DNA of 64,000 nucleotides, from contig OX578280.1 in NCBI GenBank assembly GCA_951217055.1, positions 19,011,394 through 19,075,393 on the forward strand, written 5' to 3'. The stretch is from Gerris lacustris. Lineage: Eukaryota; Arthropoda; Insecta; Hemiptera; Gerridae. The first letter of the stretch is position 1. The number at the start of each line of letters is the position of its first letter. Under the pieces are notes generated by a model. It saw only the letters and a program-made list of their open reading frames with translations, was not told where the DNA came from and did no database searches. Positions 10,154 to 22,403 of this stretch are shown in pieces. A program made the translations under genes and the position numbers.

Positions 10154-13100
10154 GTAAATATTTTCACATTCATTAGGCATTACAATTAAGAAACTACATT
10201 TTAAATTAAAAACTGCGTTAAGATGTTAGTGTCTCCAACCTCTACCAGAGTGCAGCTCTGTCGAGCCCCCTCCTTGTGTTGATACCCAACCCTCTGGCTG
10301 GGTATATCCCACCAGTCGGTCCTAAACTCTTTACATTGTATGTTGCACAGTTATAATGCTTGATCAAGATTTAATAAGCACAATCGTTCTTTAATAATTT
10401 TATCATAAATAGCTTTACCTACATGATACAAGCAGGAATCAAAAAACATTAGAGAAATTACTTCAGATTTATTTAATCTACAACTTAAAACCAAGCTTAG
10501 AAAACCATCTTATGAGAAATTACTTCAGATTTATTTAATCAACAACTTAAAACCAAGCTTAGAAAACCATCTTATGAGAAATTACTTCAGATTTATTTAA
10601 TCTACAACTTAAAACCAAGCTTAGAAAACCATCTTATGAGAAATTACTTCAGATTTATTCAATCTACAACTTAAAACCAAGCTTAGAAAACCATCTTATG
10701 AGAAATTACTTCAGATTTATTTAATCTACAACTTAAAACCAAGCTTAGAAAACCATCTTATGAGAAATTACTTCAGATTTATTTAATCAACAACTTAAAA
10801 CCAAGCTTAGAAAACCATCTTATGAGAAATTACTTCAGATTTATTTAATCTACAACTTAAAACCAAGCTTAGAAAACCATCTTATGAGAAATTACTTCAG
10901 ATTTATTTAATCAACAACTTAAAACCAAGCTTAGAAAACCATCTTATGAGAAATTACTTCAGATTTATTTAATCTACAACTTAAAACCAAGCTTTTAAAA
11001 CCATCTTAGAAAACGCACCTTCTCAATACGACTTACTTTCTATGATTAAAAGGTGTTGGCAAATTTCAATTTTATAGAAAATACTATATACATAGTATGT
11101 TATATTCGACAGTAAAGTTATCCAACGTTTGGCAACAGAAAGTCAATACAGTTTCCTACTTAAAGGCGGAAATACACATGCTAGTTACTCGCACAAAAAC
11201 AGAGGAGAGCTACTGGCATGTATATACATCAAATAGCCTGCGAGTAAATCGCACGAGGTTTTATTTTTGTCTTGCCAGTGGCACAAGTTGAGGGGAGGGG
11301 GGACTGATAAGGCCCTATCATGTGGCAGGCTAAACAGGCCTGCCAGCGCAAGGTTGGCTAGTAGCTAGTACGAGTCTCCCTCAGCCCTTCAGTCTTCAGT
11401 TACGTTCCTTCCTTTCGAGGGTATCTGACAACAACTCATCAACTTTCTCCAGAAGCATTCGCAATTGATTCCTAAAACCACTGACGTCCCAGAACCGCAT
11501 TTCATTTAGTAGGCACTGACTCGCTCCATGTACCTAATCCCCCGGCTTCCAATCTTTTACCCACATTCTTCGTGTTTTTTTATTATTTTTCAAATGTTTT
11601 AAAAACAGTTCTTTGCAAGTAACAGATCAATCTGGTTAATTTCATTCCACACCGATACATTCATAAAGTACATTAAAACACAATTAATAAAACTATCAAA
11701 ATTAATTAAATCAAATACAATTATTTCATATTTTATTCCGGCTTAGAGAAGGCAAGAAACGTGTGCCTGTTTCAAAACTAGAACAGTGACTGGAATGTGT
11801 GTTGTCTTGTGCTAGTAGCTCGTACAAGACCTATCATCCGGATGATACTAGCATGCTATTTCACAGGCAAATGTACACAGCGTCTACAGCATGCCAGCTA
11901 CTGACGTGCTAGTAACTCGCCACTGGCATGCTTTTTTACTAGCATGTGTATTTCCGCCTTAATATGATTATCGTTTAAGCTAATTTAAATGGAAATGGAA
12001 GTATACGTGTGCTAATGGGTAATGTGAGAAGGGCTTAAAAAATAATATTGATGAACCTGAGCCTTAGAGGTCAAATGTTAATATCAATTTCAACTCAATT
12101 ATTTAATTACTTAATAGTGGTTCGCTCCACTTCTAGCTTTACTTTAGAATTAATCCATTTACTAAACTTCTTCTGAAGCTGCCAGACTTATTTTGTTATC
12201 ATTTTTTATATACTTTTTTAGAGTTAATCCAATTAGGGCTTTTTTTACTTTTTACTGCACTTATGATGTTTCATTATCTTAATTATATTTACCTCTGATA
12301 AATTGTAAATTTGATATAATTGGGTTCTGGTTCAGGAGCTTCTTGTGGTGCCTGACAAGCGCTGAAGGAAACTACTGATAACTCAGTAATTATAAGCAAG
12401 ATATAAATTATGTAAATATGAAAGCATTAAGGGCTAAGAAAAACACCTGTTGAGCTATTGATTGTTTAAATATCTGAGCAGTTAATAAATAATTTTTTTT
12501 CCGTGGTAGGCTGTGAAATAGTAACTTTAGAGCCCAAAAAACATAACTAAAATCCATTTTTTCATTATTAGGACTTATAAAATCTTTTTATTACTCCTAA
12601 ACTGTATTGAAAAAATTAAAAATTAACTATTCATTAAAAATTAACAATTAACAATTCATTAAAAAAAAAATTCTTTTTTTAACTTGTTATTTTTTTTTTT
12701 TTTTTTTGCCATCAAAATATTTTGCTTCCGAGCTTACCGAAGGTAACGGAAGCATTGTGTTCACTTTTGAGAACGAAAAACTTTTATGTCTCCGATTTTA
12801 AAAATTCTAAGACAGAAATCCGTTTCAGACATCATCACATCAGGGAACATTTTTGGTCTCGTGTCTGTCTGTCTGTCGGTCTGTGTGTCCGCGAATTATG
12901 AATCGTGCGACGATAACTTGAGTAAATGTCAACCAATATTGATGAAATTCGGTAGACATGTTAATTTTACCAATGCCCAGGACGAGTTCGTTGGGCAACG
13001 TTATCCGTCCAAGCGTTCCCGAGCAAGGCTGGCGTAAACGTAAACTTCAAATTTAAAATTTGAATTTTAGATTAGGAAAAAAATCTAACTTCATCTATTC

Positions 13101-16100
13101 AATGAGACAAACATTTTTTACAAATACAATTTTTTAGTAAAACCAACAGCGACACCGCTATGAAGTGTTAAAGATCGCTAAAACTATTAATAGTTTTTAC
13201 ACAATTAACAATATTCAATAAAGTAATATAACAATAATTTTAATGTTAATATAACAATAAAGTACATGATAGGATGCGAGGAAGCTATGTGCCACACTAA
13301 TTGGCAGTCTATTTTTGTATTTACGCTCTGTTTTTATTTTTAAAAATAGTATATTATGTTACTAGGCTGTGAAGTGTGTGAGGCTGTGAACCTTGGCAAT
13401 ATTTACTGTCTCGCTTCGCTCGACAGTAAATGTAATTGCCGCGGTAAAGAAAAAACACTTCACAGTCGCGTAGCATATACTATTTTTTCCGAGGTAGCAG
13501 ACCATGAAAAAACGTTAAATATTAATAATAACAAATATTAGTACATACTTAAGATTTAAAAAAGAAACCTTAAAAAGAGGTTACACTATAAGAAAAGATA
13601 AATAAAACGCATTGACATCTAGCGGAATTAAATCGTACTTAGCATTTCTACAAAGACTGCAGTGCTACTAACGGAAGTTTTGACAACTGCCAGCAGTACA
13701 ATAAAAACTTTTTTCATCCTAGGACGTAAACATTTTTTTCTTTACAGCTAAGAGCAATGAAAAGATTTTTTAAGTCCACGTAATGAAAAAATGGATTTTA
13801 GCTATGTTTTTTAGGCTCTAAAGTTACTATTTTACAGCCTACCACGGAAAAAATTAGTTTTTCATTGTCTGCTACCTCGGAAAAAATAGCATATGCTACA
13901 CGACTGTGAAGTGCACGATTGTGAAGTGTAAATTAACATTTTTAATTCAGTTCCTATAATAAATAAACTCCCAACAACAATGGCGTATCCAGCAGCTAGG
14001 TCTGGGGGGGGGGGGGCACATTCTAAGTTGTAATAAGAAAAGGGAACTACTTATTCAACAAAGCAGCTGCCCCCCCCCCCCCCCCCAAAAATACAACAAA
14101 TAGACAAAAAAAACTCCGCGCGCAGGTAACAACAACTGTTTTAGAACGTATTCGTAAGAAAATGTTATGCTGATGCTTACTGTAATACAATATCTTACTG
14201 TAAGTCAAGGGCATCGTCTGCAGTTATTGGGGGGGATTTATGGGAGGGGAGTCCGGGTTTTAAATTTTTGAAAATATGACCTCTCAAAACAGTGCTTTTA
14301 TGCATTTCTGAGGTGAATGTAAAAAATATGTATAAAAAAAAAAAAAAAAATACGGCGGTATTTTTTTTATACTCTATTGGCTCTGGAGGGGGGGGGGGGC
14401 CTGTGCCCATTGCTCTAATTACATTGACAGGAAGAGGGAACACAAAATTGGTATAAAAGCGTAATATTAGATATATTTTAATTAGACTAGGTTCAAGGGA
14501 ACGGGGTTAATTGTATACTTACAAGAATAAAGTAAAAACTAATTAAATTAATTTAAATAAATATTATATCTATTTAAAGACCGCAAATCAAAACAAATAT
14601 TTATTTTTATTGGAATAAATGTGGTTGCCTTAGCGTAGTTTTTGTTGGAATAAATGTGGTTGCCTTAGCGTAGCAATAACAAATCATTTCGAGGTGCGTC
14701 GGCGTCAGAGGGACACTCCTCGATTGTATAAATCATTGGTTCTTAACCGAGGGGCCTCGAAAGGTATTAAGGTATTTAGGTAAAAGGATTAATTGTATTA
14801 TATCTATTTAAAGACCAGCAAATCAAAACAAACATTTATTTTGTGGTTGCCTTAGCGTACCAATATTTTTTTTTTTAATTAAATTTCCCATAACCTTTTT
14901 TTAATCCTGAAATAATAAATTCGTCAAAAAATGAAAGAGAGCAATGCATTCTAGAACTTAAGTTTCACTTCTAATGCGTGAGAGCCTCACTCATATTTTT
15001 TTTTTTTAAATTTAACTTATATCAAGACCCTCTCTCATGGAGATAGTAATACTTAACTCGCAAAATTGTCTTAACTTTTTACACCTCTAATTGTAGGTAG
15101 CTACGTTTATTATTATTACCAATTTTTGTATAGTTGCTTTTCCTTAATTAAATTATTGTTATAAAGGAACTGAATTAAAAATGATAATGTAATCTTATTG
15201 TGATTTTAGAATAAATTACTGTGACAGAAGATGCCCCTATAAAGGGTCGAAACGTTTCATGATACAAAGATAATCATTGTTAATATTATTAAACCTGATC
15301 CATTCATCAACTAAAATAATAATTTAAATTGATTTACAGTATGTTCGAGAAGTTTCCACAATATGAGGAGATGTTTAAGAAGCTACAAGAGGAAGGCAAG
15401 TCACTGCTAGACAGTGAAAAATTCCTAGCACATGCTCAGAAGAACGTCATGTTAACGATGAGTAAAATAGTTGAAACCTTGGACAACGATGAAGAGAGGA
15501 AAACACTACTTTGCGGTGTTGGAGCAAGGCACTTCAGAAGAAATGTTCGGGCCATTCATTTCGAGGTAATAAAAATTAGTCTATCTAAATTAATTACCTG
15601 TTGAGGTGTAACCGAAGCAGGTAATCTTTAAACGAGTCAGGAATGTTTCCTTTGCTGCAGTTACATACAATATTTTATCTACTAACGGCAGAAAAATTAC
15701 ACTAAAGATTTTAGTACCTGATTTAGAGGGCGATAAACTTTCCTTGGATGATGTTGCAATTTCGGGTGGCGTGTTATCAAACAAGTCTTCAACGTCATGC
15801 ACAACATTACCATCCATATTTTCATTTAAACTTCAAAAACCTAATTAACAAATTTATCAAAATAATATCAACAGAAAACTATTAAATGATTATCATCTTT
15901 TTTTGATAGATTAAAGATTTAAAGCAATGAAAGTTGTAAAAATCGAATTGATGACTCGAAAGTTAGAGTAAGTGTGATAACTCAAAAGTTAAAATAAAAC
16001 AAAGGCAAAACGATCAGTGTTGCCACTTTTTTTTATTAACACCAGTTTATTATTTCAATTTTTAGCGACTTTTTTAAAAATAATCACTGTAAAATAATAA

Positions 16101-17149
16101 AATTTGTTTTATCATATTAATTTTTAAAGGTATTTTCAAAAAACATAAATATTTAGCAGAATATTATGCTTAAATATACAAAAATGAACAATGTAGGAGA
16201 GTTTATAACCTGCGATGTAGTAACTTTTTCTTAAAATTTGGTAGCCTGTGGTTATTTTGCTGACACTTTATTATTTTGCTGCCGGTTTTTTTGACATGTT
16301 ACAAAAGAATCAAGAAAAATTACATTTTGAAGATTGAAATTAGTACAACAATGGCTAATTTTGCTGCCATTAGTAGATAAATATAATCATACAACTAACA
16401 ATCTTTTTAAGTATTAATTAAGTGGTGGCTTTTGATTTTTTTTTTCCATGAACCCAATACGAATAATTGAACGTTCAGATAACTGACGTTTGGATAATCA
16501 AACGTCAAAAAATGTATTGCCAAATGATAAACCAATAGTAAGAGGTCCTATTTTAGCCTGAAATTAAAACTTATTGGGGCAGGGCTTTAACTAGAAAACA
16601 AATATAATATTATCTTTAAAATATTATATTATACAAGGGCCTGAAAGATGTAAGCCAGGCTTAGTAACTAAACTCAAACTATGATTTTCTTTTTTTACTT
16701 GCTCAATAAACAATAGTTTCGGTACTGCTTTAGATTGTTACTCCCCTATGTTTTTTTTTAGAATATAATTATTTATACACTACTAAATAACTATAAAATA
16801 AAAAATAAACACTACTAAGTCCCATTTAGTTTGAAACAAAAGGAGATCACACTTCTGTTTTTATAAGGAGAATAACAGTCTTTAGAAGAACCTTCTCTAG
16901 ATTGATGCTCCCTTCTATTTTTTTATAAGGGGAGTAACAGTCTAAAGAAGTGCCATAGTTTCCATGAATTTCTATTTTTAATATTTTGTTAATTTTCTTA
17001 TTTTTCAGAAAATTGTTGAAATTATAATGGAAACACTAAGACGAGGCCTAGGAGAAGCTTTTACAGATGACCTCAGTAAAACATGGCTGAAAATGCTTGA
17101 GATAAACATGAAAATCATGGGAGACGCATGTGAAACAGCGGCGACTTAA
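10053..17149 (+). CDS. Globin gene, three coding exons, 5' end missing
   Basis: The joined exons (10053-10153, 15340-15565, 17009-17149) give 155 residues of a globin fold, a haem protein binding oxygen or related ligands. Visible landmarks are the helix A Trp (RTSWEPV), Pro C2 and Phe CD1 (FPQYEEMF, with Phe six residues after Pro as in myoglobin), distal His E7 (FLAHAQKN) and proximal His F8 (GARHFRRNV). Introns fall after the second base of a codon in helix B and between codons at HFE/KIV in helix G. These are the ancestral B12.2 and G7.0 positions. The first exon listed opens in phase 0 behind an acceptor and has no Met, so a short upstream exon with the start must exist; I could not place it. 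The introns are 5186 and 1443 bp and full of repeats. The spacing resembles neuroglobin-like and insect intracellular globins. No signal peptide can be judged without the N terminus. Confidence 0.93.
10452..11009. repeat. 62-bp minisatellite, 9 copies, in globin intron
   Basis: Nine nearly identical 62-bp units (GAGAAATTACTTCAGATTTA ... ACTTAAAACCAAGCTTAG). Units differ at TCTAC versus TCAAC in the order 1,2,1,1,1,2,1,2,1, showing that blocks of more than one unit were copied. The array is young: few other differences are seen. Confidence 0.92.
11164..11959. mobile_element. PIF/Harbinger element in globin intron 1
   Basis: Inverted ends AGGCGGAAATACACATGCT / AGCATGTGTATTTCCGCCT are flanked by TAA on both sides, the three-base duplication of PIF/Harbinger elements. 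The interior carries a transposase fossil and CATGCTAG-type subterminal words. A short relative lies at 50141-50339. Confidence 0.85.
11396..11533 (-). pseudogene. Fossil of PIF/Harbinger transposase N-terminal region
   Basis: One frame reads CLLNEMRFWDVSGFRNQLRM followed by LLEKVDELLS before a stop. This fits the pattern L..E.R..D...FRN.LRM....FDELL at the start of Harbinger transposases. No DDE catalytic region is left. Confidence 0.65.
12493..13857. mobile_element. Element with 73-bp inverted ends, globin intron 1
   Basis: TTTTTTCCGTGGTAGGCTGTG at 12493-12567 returns inverted at 13785-13857, with AAATAGTAACTTTAGAGCC in both arms. Between them lie copy c of the GCTTCCG family (12720-13310) and an inner inverted pair around the near-palindrome CTGTCTCGCTTCGCTCGACAG (about 13408). 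It looks like an element into which another inserted. Confidence 0.6.
12720..13310 (+). repeat. GCTTCCG-hairpin family, copy c (chimeric centre)
   Basis: Both ends match copy b (CTTCCGAGCTTACCGAAGG at the left, GATAGGATGCGAGGAAGC at the right). The middle (12900-13040) instead carries GACGATAACTTGAGTAAA to CGTAAACGTAA, which also occurs inside the hAT element at 46379-46510. The frame of 83 codons here is not a gene. Confidence 0.7.
13980..14400. repeat. Poly(G) and poly(C) runs
   Basis: Runs of 9 or more G or C occur near 14006, 14072, 14231 (short) and 14389 in otherwise AT-rich intron DNA. The left edge, CAATGGCGTATCCAGCAGC, is weakly like hAT ends of the CAGTGGCGTA type. Confidence 0.45.
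14562..14870. repeat. Duplicated interspersed repeat (TTGCCTTAGCGTA)
   Basis: TATATCTATTTAAAGACC plus AAATCAAAACAAA and TGTGGTTGCCTTAGCGTA occurs at 14562-14670 and 14796-14860, and a related copy lies at 9330-9405. A hAT-like end, GGTTCTTAACCGAGGGG, sits at 14740. Confidence 0.6.
15340..15565 (+). CDS. Globin exon: helices B to G with both haem-face histidines
   Basis: The acceptor is TTTACAG before 15340 and the donor is GTAATA at 15566. It gives one base plus 75 codons, starting MFEKFPQYEEMF. It holds Pro C2, Phe CD1, His E7 (residue 31 of the exon) and His F8 (residue 64). It ends in phase 0 at AIHFE, the conserved G7 intron position. The in-frame ATG at 15341 is an internal Met, not the start. 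Confidence 0.94.
17009..17149 (+). CDS. Globin last exon: helices G and H, stop codon
   Basis: The acceptor is TTTTTCAG before 17009. There are 46 codons from KIVEIIMETLRRGLGEAF to DACETAAT, then TAA at 17147. The pattern LRRGLGEAFTDDLSKTW matches the G-H turn of globins (compare LGPAFTPATRAAW in neuroglobin). A polyadenylation hexamer follows 25 bases downstream. Confidence 0.93.
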   Translation, partial: KIVEIIMETLRRGLGEAFTDDLSKTWLKMLEINMKIMGDACETAAT

Positions 17150-17173
17150 ATTTGAAACTATGTCTGTCTAAAG

Positions 17174-17179
17174 AATAAA
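17174..17179 (+). terminator. Poly(A) signal of the globin gene
   Basis: A canonical AATAAA lies 25 bases after the globin stop codon on the same strand. Confidence 0.7.
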
Positions 17180-17360
17180 CTCAAAATCTCAATCTGACAA
17201 TCCATCCAAAAATTAATAGATATAACAATGGCTTAATTTACATACACATCAAAAATAGGTAACAGAAAGAACAAAAAAATAGTACAAAATATTTCGATAA
17301 AAAAAACTCGAGCATAAGTACTAAAAGGACCATACAATCAAATAAAAGATGCTGCAAATC

Positions 17361-17479
17361 TTGGTGAAGTAGTACGAAATGGGGTCCGATTTGCTTAGCC
17401 CGCAACACATGGGTGTTCTGCTTTTTAGCCCGGTTACGCTTTTCTACTACGGGGCCCCATTTCGAACTACTTCACCCAA
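17361..17479. mobile_element. Small MITE with 27-bp inverted ends
   Basis: TTGGTGAAGTAGTACGAAAT and ATTTCGAACTACTTCACCCAA are inverted copies bracketing about 60 bp, 210 bp after the globin stop. No clear target duplication. Confidence 0.6.
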
Positions 17480-18347
17480 ATATTTTATACAAATCAATTT
17501 TTTGTAACTACAGGTTATGATAATGAAATTTTAACGATAAAATGTTTCATTTATTTAATTTAAATAATTTAAGAATCATTATTATAATTCCATAATAAAT
17601 TCAAGTGAATAAACATTCGATGGTCAGAATTATCCAAACTTCCTGTGCATTTGAGAAAACCGATTCTCATAATTATTTGTATTGAGCTAGGCGATTGAGT
17701 TCATCATTTATACCAAAAAGATTATTTTTTAGAAACAAAATTTTATTTAGATTTAACTGTTCCGATAAAATCTGATCATTAGATGTAAAAAAAAAATATA
17801 AAAATGTAAAATATAAACTGAGTTTCTTTTCCGACTTATTTTTTATCAAAATGATGACACAATCAGAAATAATTTTTATAAAATTGTCATTATAACGAGA
17901 TTAAAAGAACAAAATTATTTGTAACTTTTTAAATTACTTATTAAATAAGATATAAAATGTAAATGGTTATAAAATTTGAACTTACCTATAGAAGTAAATA
18001 CTAACAATTAAGGTATTTAAGTAAATCACAGGTTGAAGTAATCAACCGATCTTTTGTACTGAATTAAAATGTTAATAGAACTAATCCAAGTAAATTTAAC
18101 CAAAGACTTAATCAAGTATCAAGTAAAAATAATTAAGTCATAAATGCAAAGAGGTAAGAAGAGCAGAGAAATTAAGTATTAAAAAAAAACAGGTGGAGTT
18201 AGTTTAGTTTAGGAGTTAGTTTCATCATAACTTATTTTAACAGATATCTTTGATCCAATGGAGCTATCAGAAAATAGTCAGTCATATTGTTCAACTACTA
18301 ATAATTTTTGGCACAAAATTAAAAATGTATAAAGAGCAATTTGGGGG

Positions 18348-18609
18348 CAGTGGCGTAACTATGGCCCTGCACAGGCCCGCATCGCGGGCGGGCCCCCGGC
18401 GCCAGGGGGCCCCAAATCTAATGTCGATGGGGCTCCCCTTTAGCGCATAATAAAATTTAATGACTTGGAATCATACTTCTATATACCATTGTCAGGGGGC
18501 CCTCTGAACGCAAATCCTTTTTTTTTTTTTTTTGCTCATCACTTTTCTTGGCGTGGGCCCCAAAAAAAGATTTTGCAGGGGGGCCCCCAATGTCCTAGTT
18601 ACGCCACTG
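18348..18609. mobile_element. hAT MITE (CAGTGGCGTAACTA ends)
   Basis: CAGTGGCGTAACTA and TAGTTACGCCACTG bracket 262 bp with long G/C runs. The 8-bp flanks TTTGGGGG and TTTGAGGG agree at 7 of 8 positions, as expected for hAT. Frames on both strands here are by-products. Confidence 0.85.
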
Positions 18610-19039
18610 TTTGAGGGGATCAGTTCTATTTGAAATAATTGAAATTTATAGTGCACTTTTAGTATCTGATAATTTCCACTGTGCATTGTGCTAAAATTTT
18701 AGAGGATTTATCTATGGCACCTTCTTAAGTAGCTGTTAAGTCTGTAAAAATAATAGTTTTTTGTTAAAAGTTGTTTTGTATTAAAAGAATTAGCAAATTA
18801 TTGGTTTGATTTCAAATCAACTGAAGTTGAATTTAAGTGGTAATTTTGAAATGCACCGAACCCCTGCAACGATTGTGTAGCCCCGGCACTGTTTTTTACA
18901 CTTTAGGAATCAATGGCTTAAGAAAGCTTCCTTTAATATTGCACTACACTTCTTTTTAATCCTACCTTAATGGCTTTTAGGAATTTATAGCTTAAGACAT
19001 ACAACCTAGACCTTGCCAAGAGTTCCTTTTATTGTCTAA

Positions 19040-19319
19040 GGCCTCGGGTAAGATACGAGGGGTGGGCGGTGCTGGCTACGATAAGAGCGAAAATAATTGG
19101 CAAGGCAGTATTTACCATCAGTTACCTGCCATGTTTACTTGACGAGAGTTTCTAATCAACAGAATAGACTCTGAGCAGGGAGCAAAAATTAATGTCTAGG
19201 TTCAGCAGTGAGCGGTAATTCGCTCAAACTCTCGTGCTTGTCATAGCCGGCCAACCTTTACTTCCATTGAACTCAATGTAAACAAAAGTTTAAGCACCGC
19301 TTGCATCGTACCCTAGGCC
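19040..19319. mobile_element. PIF/Harbinger-type MITE
   Basis: The ends GGCCTCGGGTAAGATACGA and TGCATCGTACCCTAGGCC are inverted and flanked by TAA. Inside, GGGCGGTGCTGGCTA and TAGCCGGCC pair weakly. 280 bp, no coding frame. Confidence 0.65.
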
Positions 19320-19329
19320 TAAATCCTTT

Positions 19330-21500
19330 TAATTTTTGCATTATATCAGAAATTATATCAGGGGAATCAGATCAAATTATTGATCTTATTGATCACTCTG
19401 TGATGTTGTGATTAGCAATACCATCTAGATACAAAAATATGTTGTATTTGATTCCAATCAAATGAATCTCAGTATACATATCTAATAACTTGGAGCTACT
19501 TAGTGCCTAGGAATAGCCAATATAAACCGTCCATGTCAGAAAGAAATCAAGTAAATATGTGTCACAAAAGTTGGCACATCTGATAAAAGGGAAAATTCTA
19601 TAGCGTAGATTTCTAAAATCTAGATCTTTCGAAGGAGATATCGTCAGAGATTTTATGAATCCTACTATCCTACTACCAAAAAAGTAAAATGAAAAGTACC
19701 TTGCACTTGAAACATTGTAGTTATTAATTATTTAGATCTTAAACCATGTCCAAATAAAACAAATTAATTACCCTCTTCTCTTCTACCTCAACAGTTAAAA
19801 AATATAATAATAAAAGAAAATATTTTTAAAAAAATCATCAATAATTTATAATGTTATTGACTTTAAAATGATCTTAACATTTTTGTTGTATTGTAAATGT
19901 TATTTAATTTCATTATAAAATAATGTTAAAAATGTTATGTAACCCCTAGTGTAAAACAAGTTTTTATGTAAAATAGAGAGGGATTTTCTTCATAATGTAA
20001 ATGAAACTGACAAACATTCTCCAAAAAGATGTAAAATTCCAGCCAAAGAGATAAAAAAACTAGCCAGATATGATCAGTTATTATTGAATATACAATAACA
20101 TTAATACATTTTATTTGAGTAAGTACATGATTAATCTTACATAACTAACATTGGTAGTGACAAAGAGTATTGTAGTATCAATGAATATTGATAATATTGA
20201 TCAATTGTGATGGCTTATAATTATAAATAAAGGTACAGAATTTTCACTAATAAAAATTTTTTTTTTTCGTAAAAAACAAAATGTGAAAGTTAGAAATTTT
20301 GCTAAAATCTCATATAAGAAATAAAAAAAATTATGATACATTTAGAATTTATATTTAATGTTAATTAAAAGCTAACATTGATGTAATTTCAACATTTGAC
20401 TCTTTTAGAGTCGTTCTTCCGTCAGTAACAACGACATTATATTTACTAAAGAAGCGTTCTACATCTACACTGTTAGTTGAACTCCAAATGCTCCATAACG
20501 CTGCTTCAGCAAAGCTTGGAAAGCAGCATTTAGTAGCCTACAATATGTAATTATTAAGACTCAAATCTTTTTGTTAAAAGAAACACAAATTGGTATACTT
20601 TGTAACTATTCGTAAAAATAAGAAATTTTCACATATAATCGTGTCAATTTCGTATTAACGAAAATTCTGTACCTCTACTTATAATCTTGAAGAAATAAAT
20701 AATTATTGATTATATTAGTATATTTGAAAAAAAAAAAAAAAATCTGTGAGGAGAATTTATAATTTGGAGACAAAAAATGTTGGTTCCGTTACCTTCGGAA
20801 AAATTCGGAACCAATTGCCACATAAGAATGGAAATACAATCTCCGATAAATATCCTTCTCTAATTTCATCCCTCTAATAAATGTAAAAATCTAATGTATT
20901 GCTACAATTTTAAAAGAAACAAAATTAATTTTGTTCAATTGAATTCCTAAATTTAATTTAAGAATTTTAAAATTTTATTTTTATTGACTCCAAAATGTGT
21001 TTTCCTTAGGGCAAAATAATTTTGTAGATTACTCTTATATTCATGAAGTTATAATGTTGTTAGAATGTATGGTATCATTGTAGAATTATGAAAAAAAAAA
21101 TAGTTTTGTTTATTAGTAACTTGAATTTAGTTTCAAGATGTTATAATTAATCAAAAATAATTTTGATTCCACTTCTGTGGACAATCAAATATAGTAGGAT
21201 GTCTGTTAAGTAAAATTAATTGTCTTTAAGAAAAACATCTTAATTTTTTACAAATTATAAATTATTTTATTAGTTTTATATATATTTTATTTTTATTTTG
21301 TTAAATAAAGCATGTTAAGTTTTAATCCTGAAAAAAGTTTTTATATCCAAAGTGTTCAAAAATAAAGTTATTATTTAGTTTTTGTACATTATTTTAATTT
21401 ATTATTAATATAGTTTTAAATTGTATGATAACAATTTCTTATGCCAAATGCTCATTTGGAACTCCCTATTATTTTTCTTATGAATCAAATCAATAGGATA
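19330..21500. other. Gene-free AT-rich stretch
   Basis: I see no exon, RNA gene or intact element. A lone hairpin end of the GCTTCCG family (GGTTCCGTTACCTTCGG..TTCGGAACC) lies at 20782-20812. Confidence 0.5.
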
Positions 21501-21509
21501 GGTTACTAC

Positions 21510-21656
21510 AGGACGAGGAATCTGGCCACTTTACTCATCTCCTCAATAAGATACATCAGGGTGAAACATATCTGACCTCTCTGGGATTTGAACTCTCCAC
21601 CGGTGTTTAGACCTAAGTTTCAGAGGCTAGTGCTGCGCCAACTCGGCCACTCACAA
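21510..21656 (-). repeat. tRNA-derived SINE
   Basis: On the - strand it begins GTGGCCGAGTTGGCGCAGC (A box) and AGAGTTCAAATCCC (B box), followed by a non-tRNA tail ending CCTCGTCCTGTAGTAACC. It resembles a type II (Ser/Leu) tRNA body. Confidence 0.65.
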
Positions 21657-21689
21657 ACTAACCACCCAACTGTCCCCCACACAGCTATT

Positions 21690-22318
21690 GTTTGTTTTTT
21701 TGTTTAAATATTATCTTATACCCATGATTATCTTTAGATATTATAAGCGTTATTTCTCGGTCTAGTTCTATGTTTTTTTGTTTAAATATTATCTTATACC
21801 CATGATTATCTTTAGATATTGTAAGCGTTATTTCTCGGTCTAGTTCTATGTTTTTTTGTTTAAATATTATCATATACCCATGATTATCTTTAGATATTAT
21901 AAGCGTTATTTCTCGGTCTAGTTCTATGTTTTTTTGTTTAAATATTATCTTATACCCATGATTATCTTTAGATATTATAAGCGTTATTTCTCGGTCTAGT
22001 TCTATGTTTTTATGTTTAAATATTATCTTATACCCATGATTATCTTTAGATATTATAAGCGTTATTTCTCGGTCTAGTTCTATGTTTTTTTGTTTAAATA
22101 TTATCTTATACCCATGATTATCTTTAGATATTATAAGCGTTATTTCTCGGTCTAGTTCTATGTTTCTTTGTTTAAATATTATCTTATACCCATGATTATC
22201 TTTAAATATTATAAGCGTTATTTCTCGGTCTAGTTCTATGTTTTTTTGTTTAAATATTATCTTATACCCATGATTATCTTTAGATATTATAAGCGTTATT
22301 TCTCGGTCTAGTTCTATG
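21690..22318. repeat. 78-bp minisatellite, 8 copies
   Basis: Units read TGTTTTTTTGTTTAAATATT, then TACCCATGATTATCTTTAGA and CGTTATTTCTCGGTCTAG. The unit is a multiple of three, so the - strand stays open as a 26-residue peptide repeat; this is probably not coding. Copies differ at only a few sites. Confidence 0.92.
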
Positions 22319-22403
22319 TCATTAATGTTGACTTCTAAGACTTGTGGAAAATTGAAAGCTTAAATTCGGGACAAGGTATCATTAATGTCAGAGAAAATCA
22401 TTC

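Noticed and set aside
10452..11009. CRISPR-like regular repeats
   Set aside because: Units are contiguous without unique spacers, and the context is a eukaryotic intron; likewise for the arrays at 21690 and 23603.
12786..13037. 83-codon frame resembling one in the hAT element
   Set aside because: Similarity holds at DNA level across a non-coding interspersed repeat; stops in other copies.
15340..15420. Apparent loss of the conserved globin CD-region Phe
   Set aside because: Counting six residues from Pro C2 places Phe CD1 at MF, so it is conserved; only the less strict CD4 position differs.
21685..21873. Open frame with a 26-residue repeat
   Set aside because: Follows from a tandem unit of 78 bp, a multiple of three; no start context or family.
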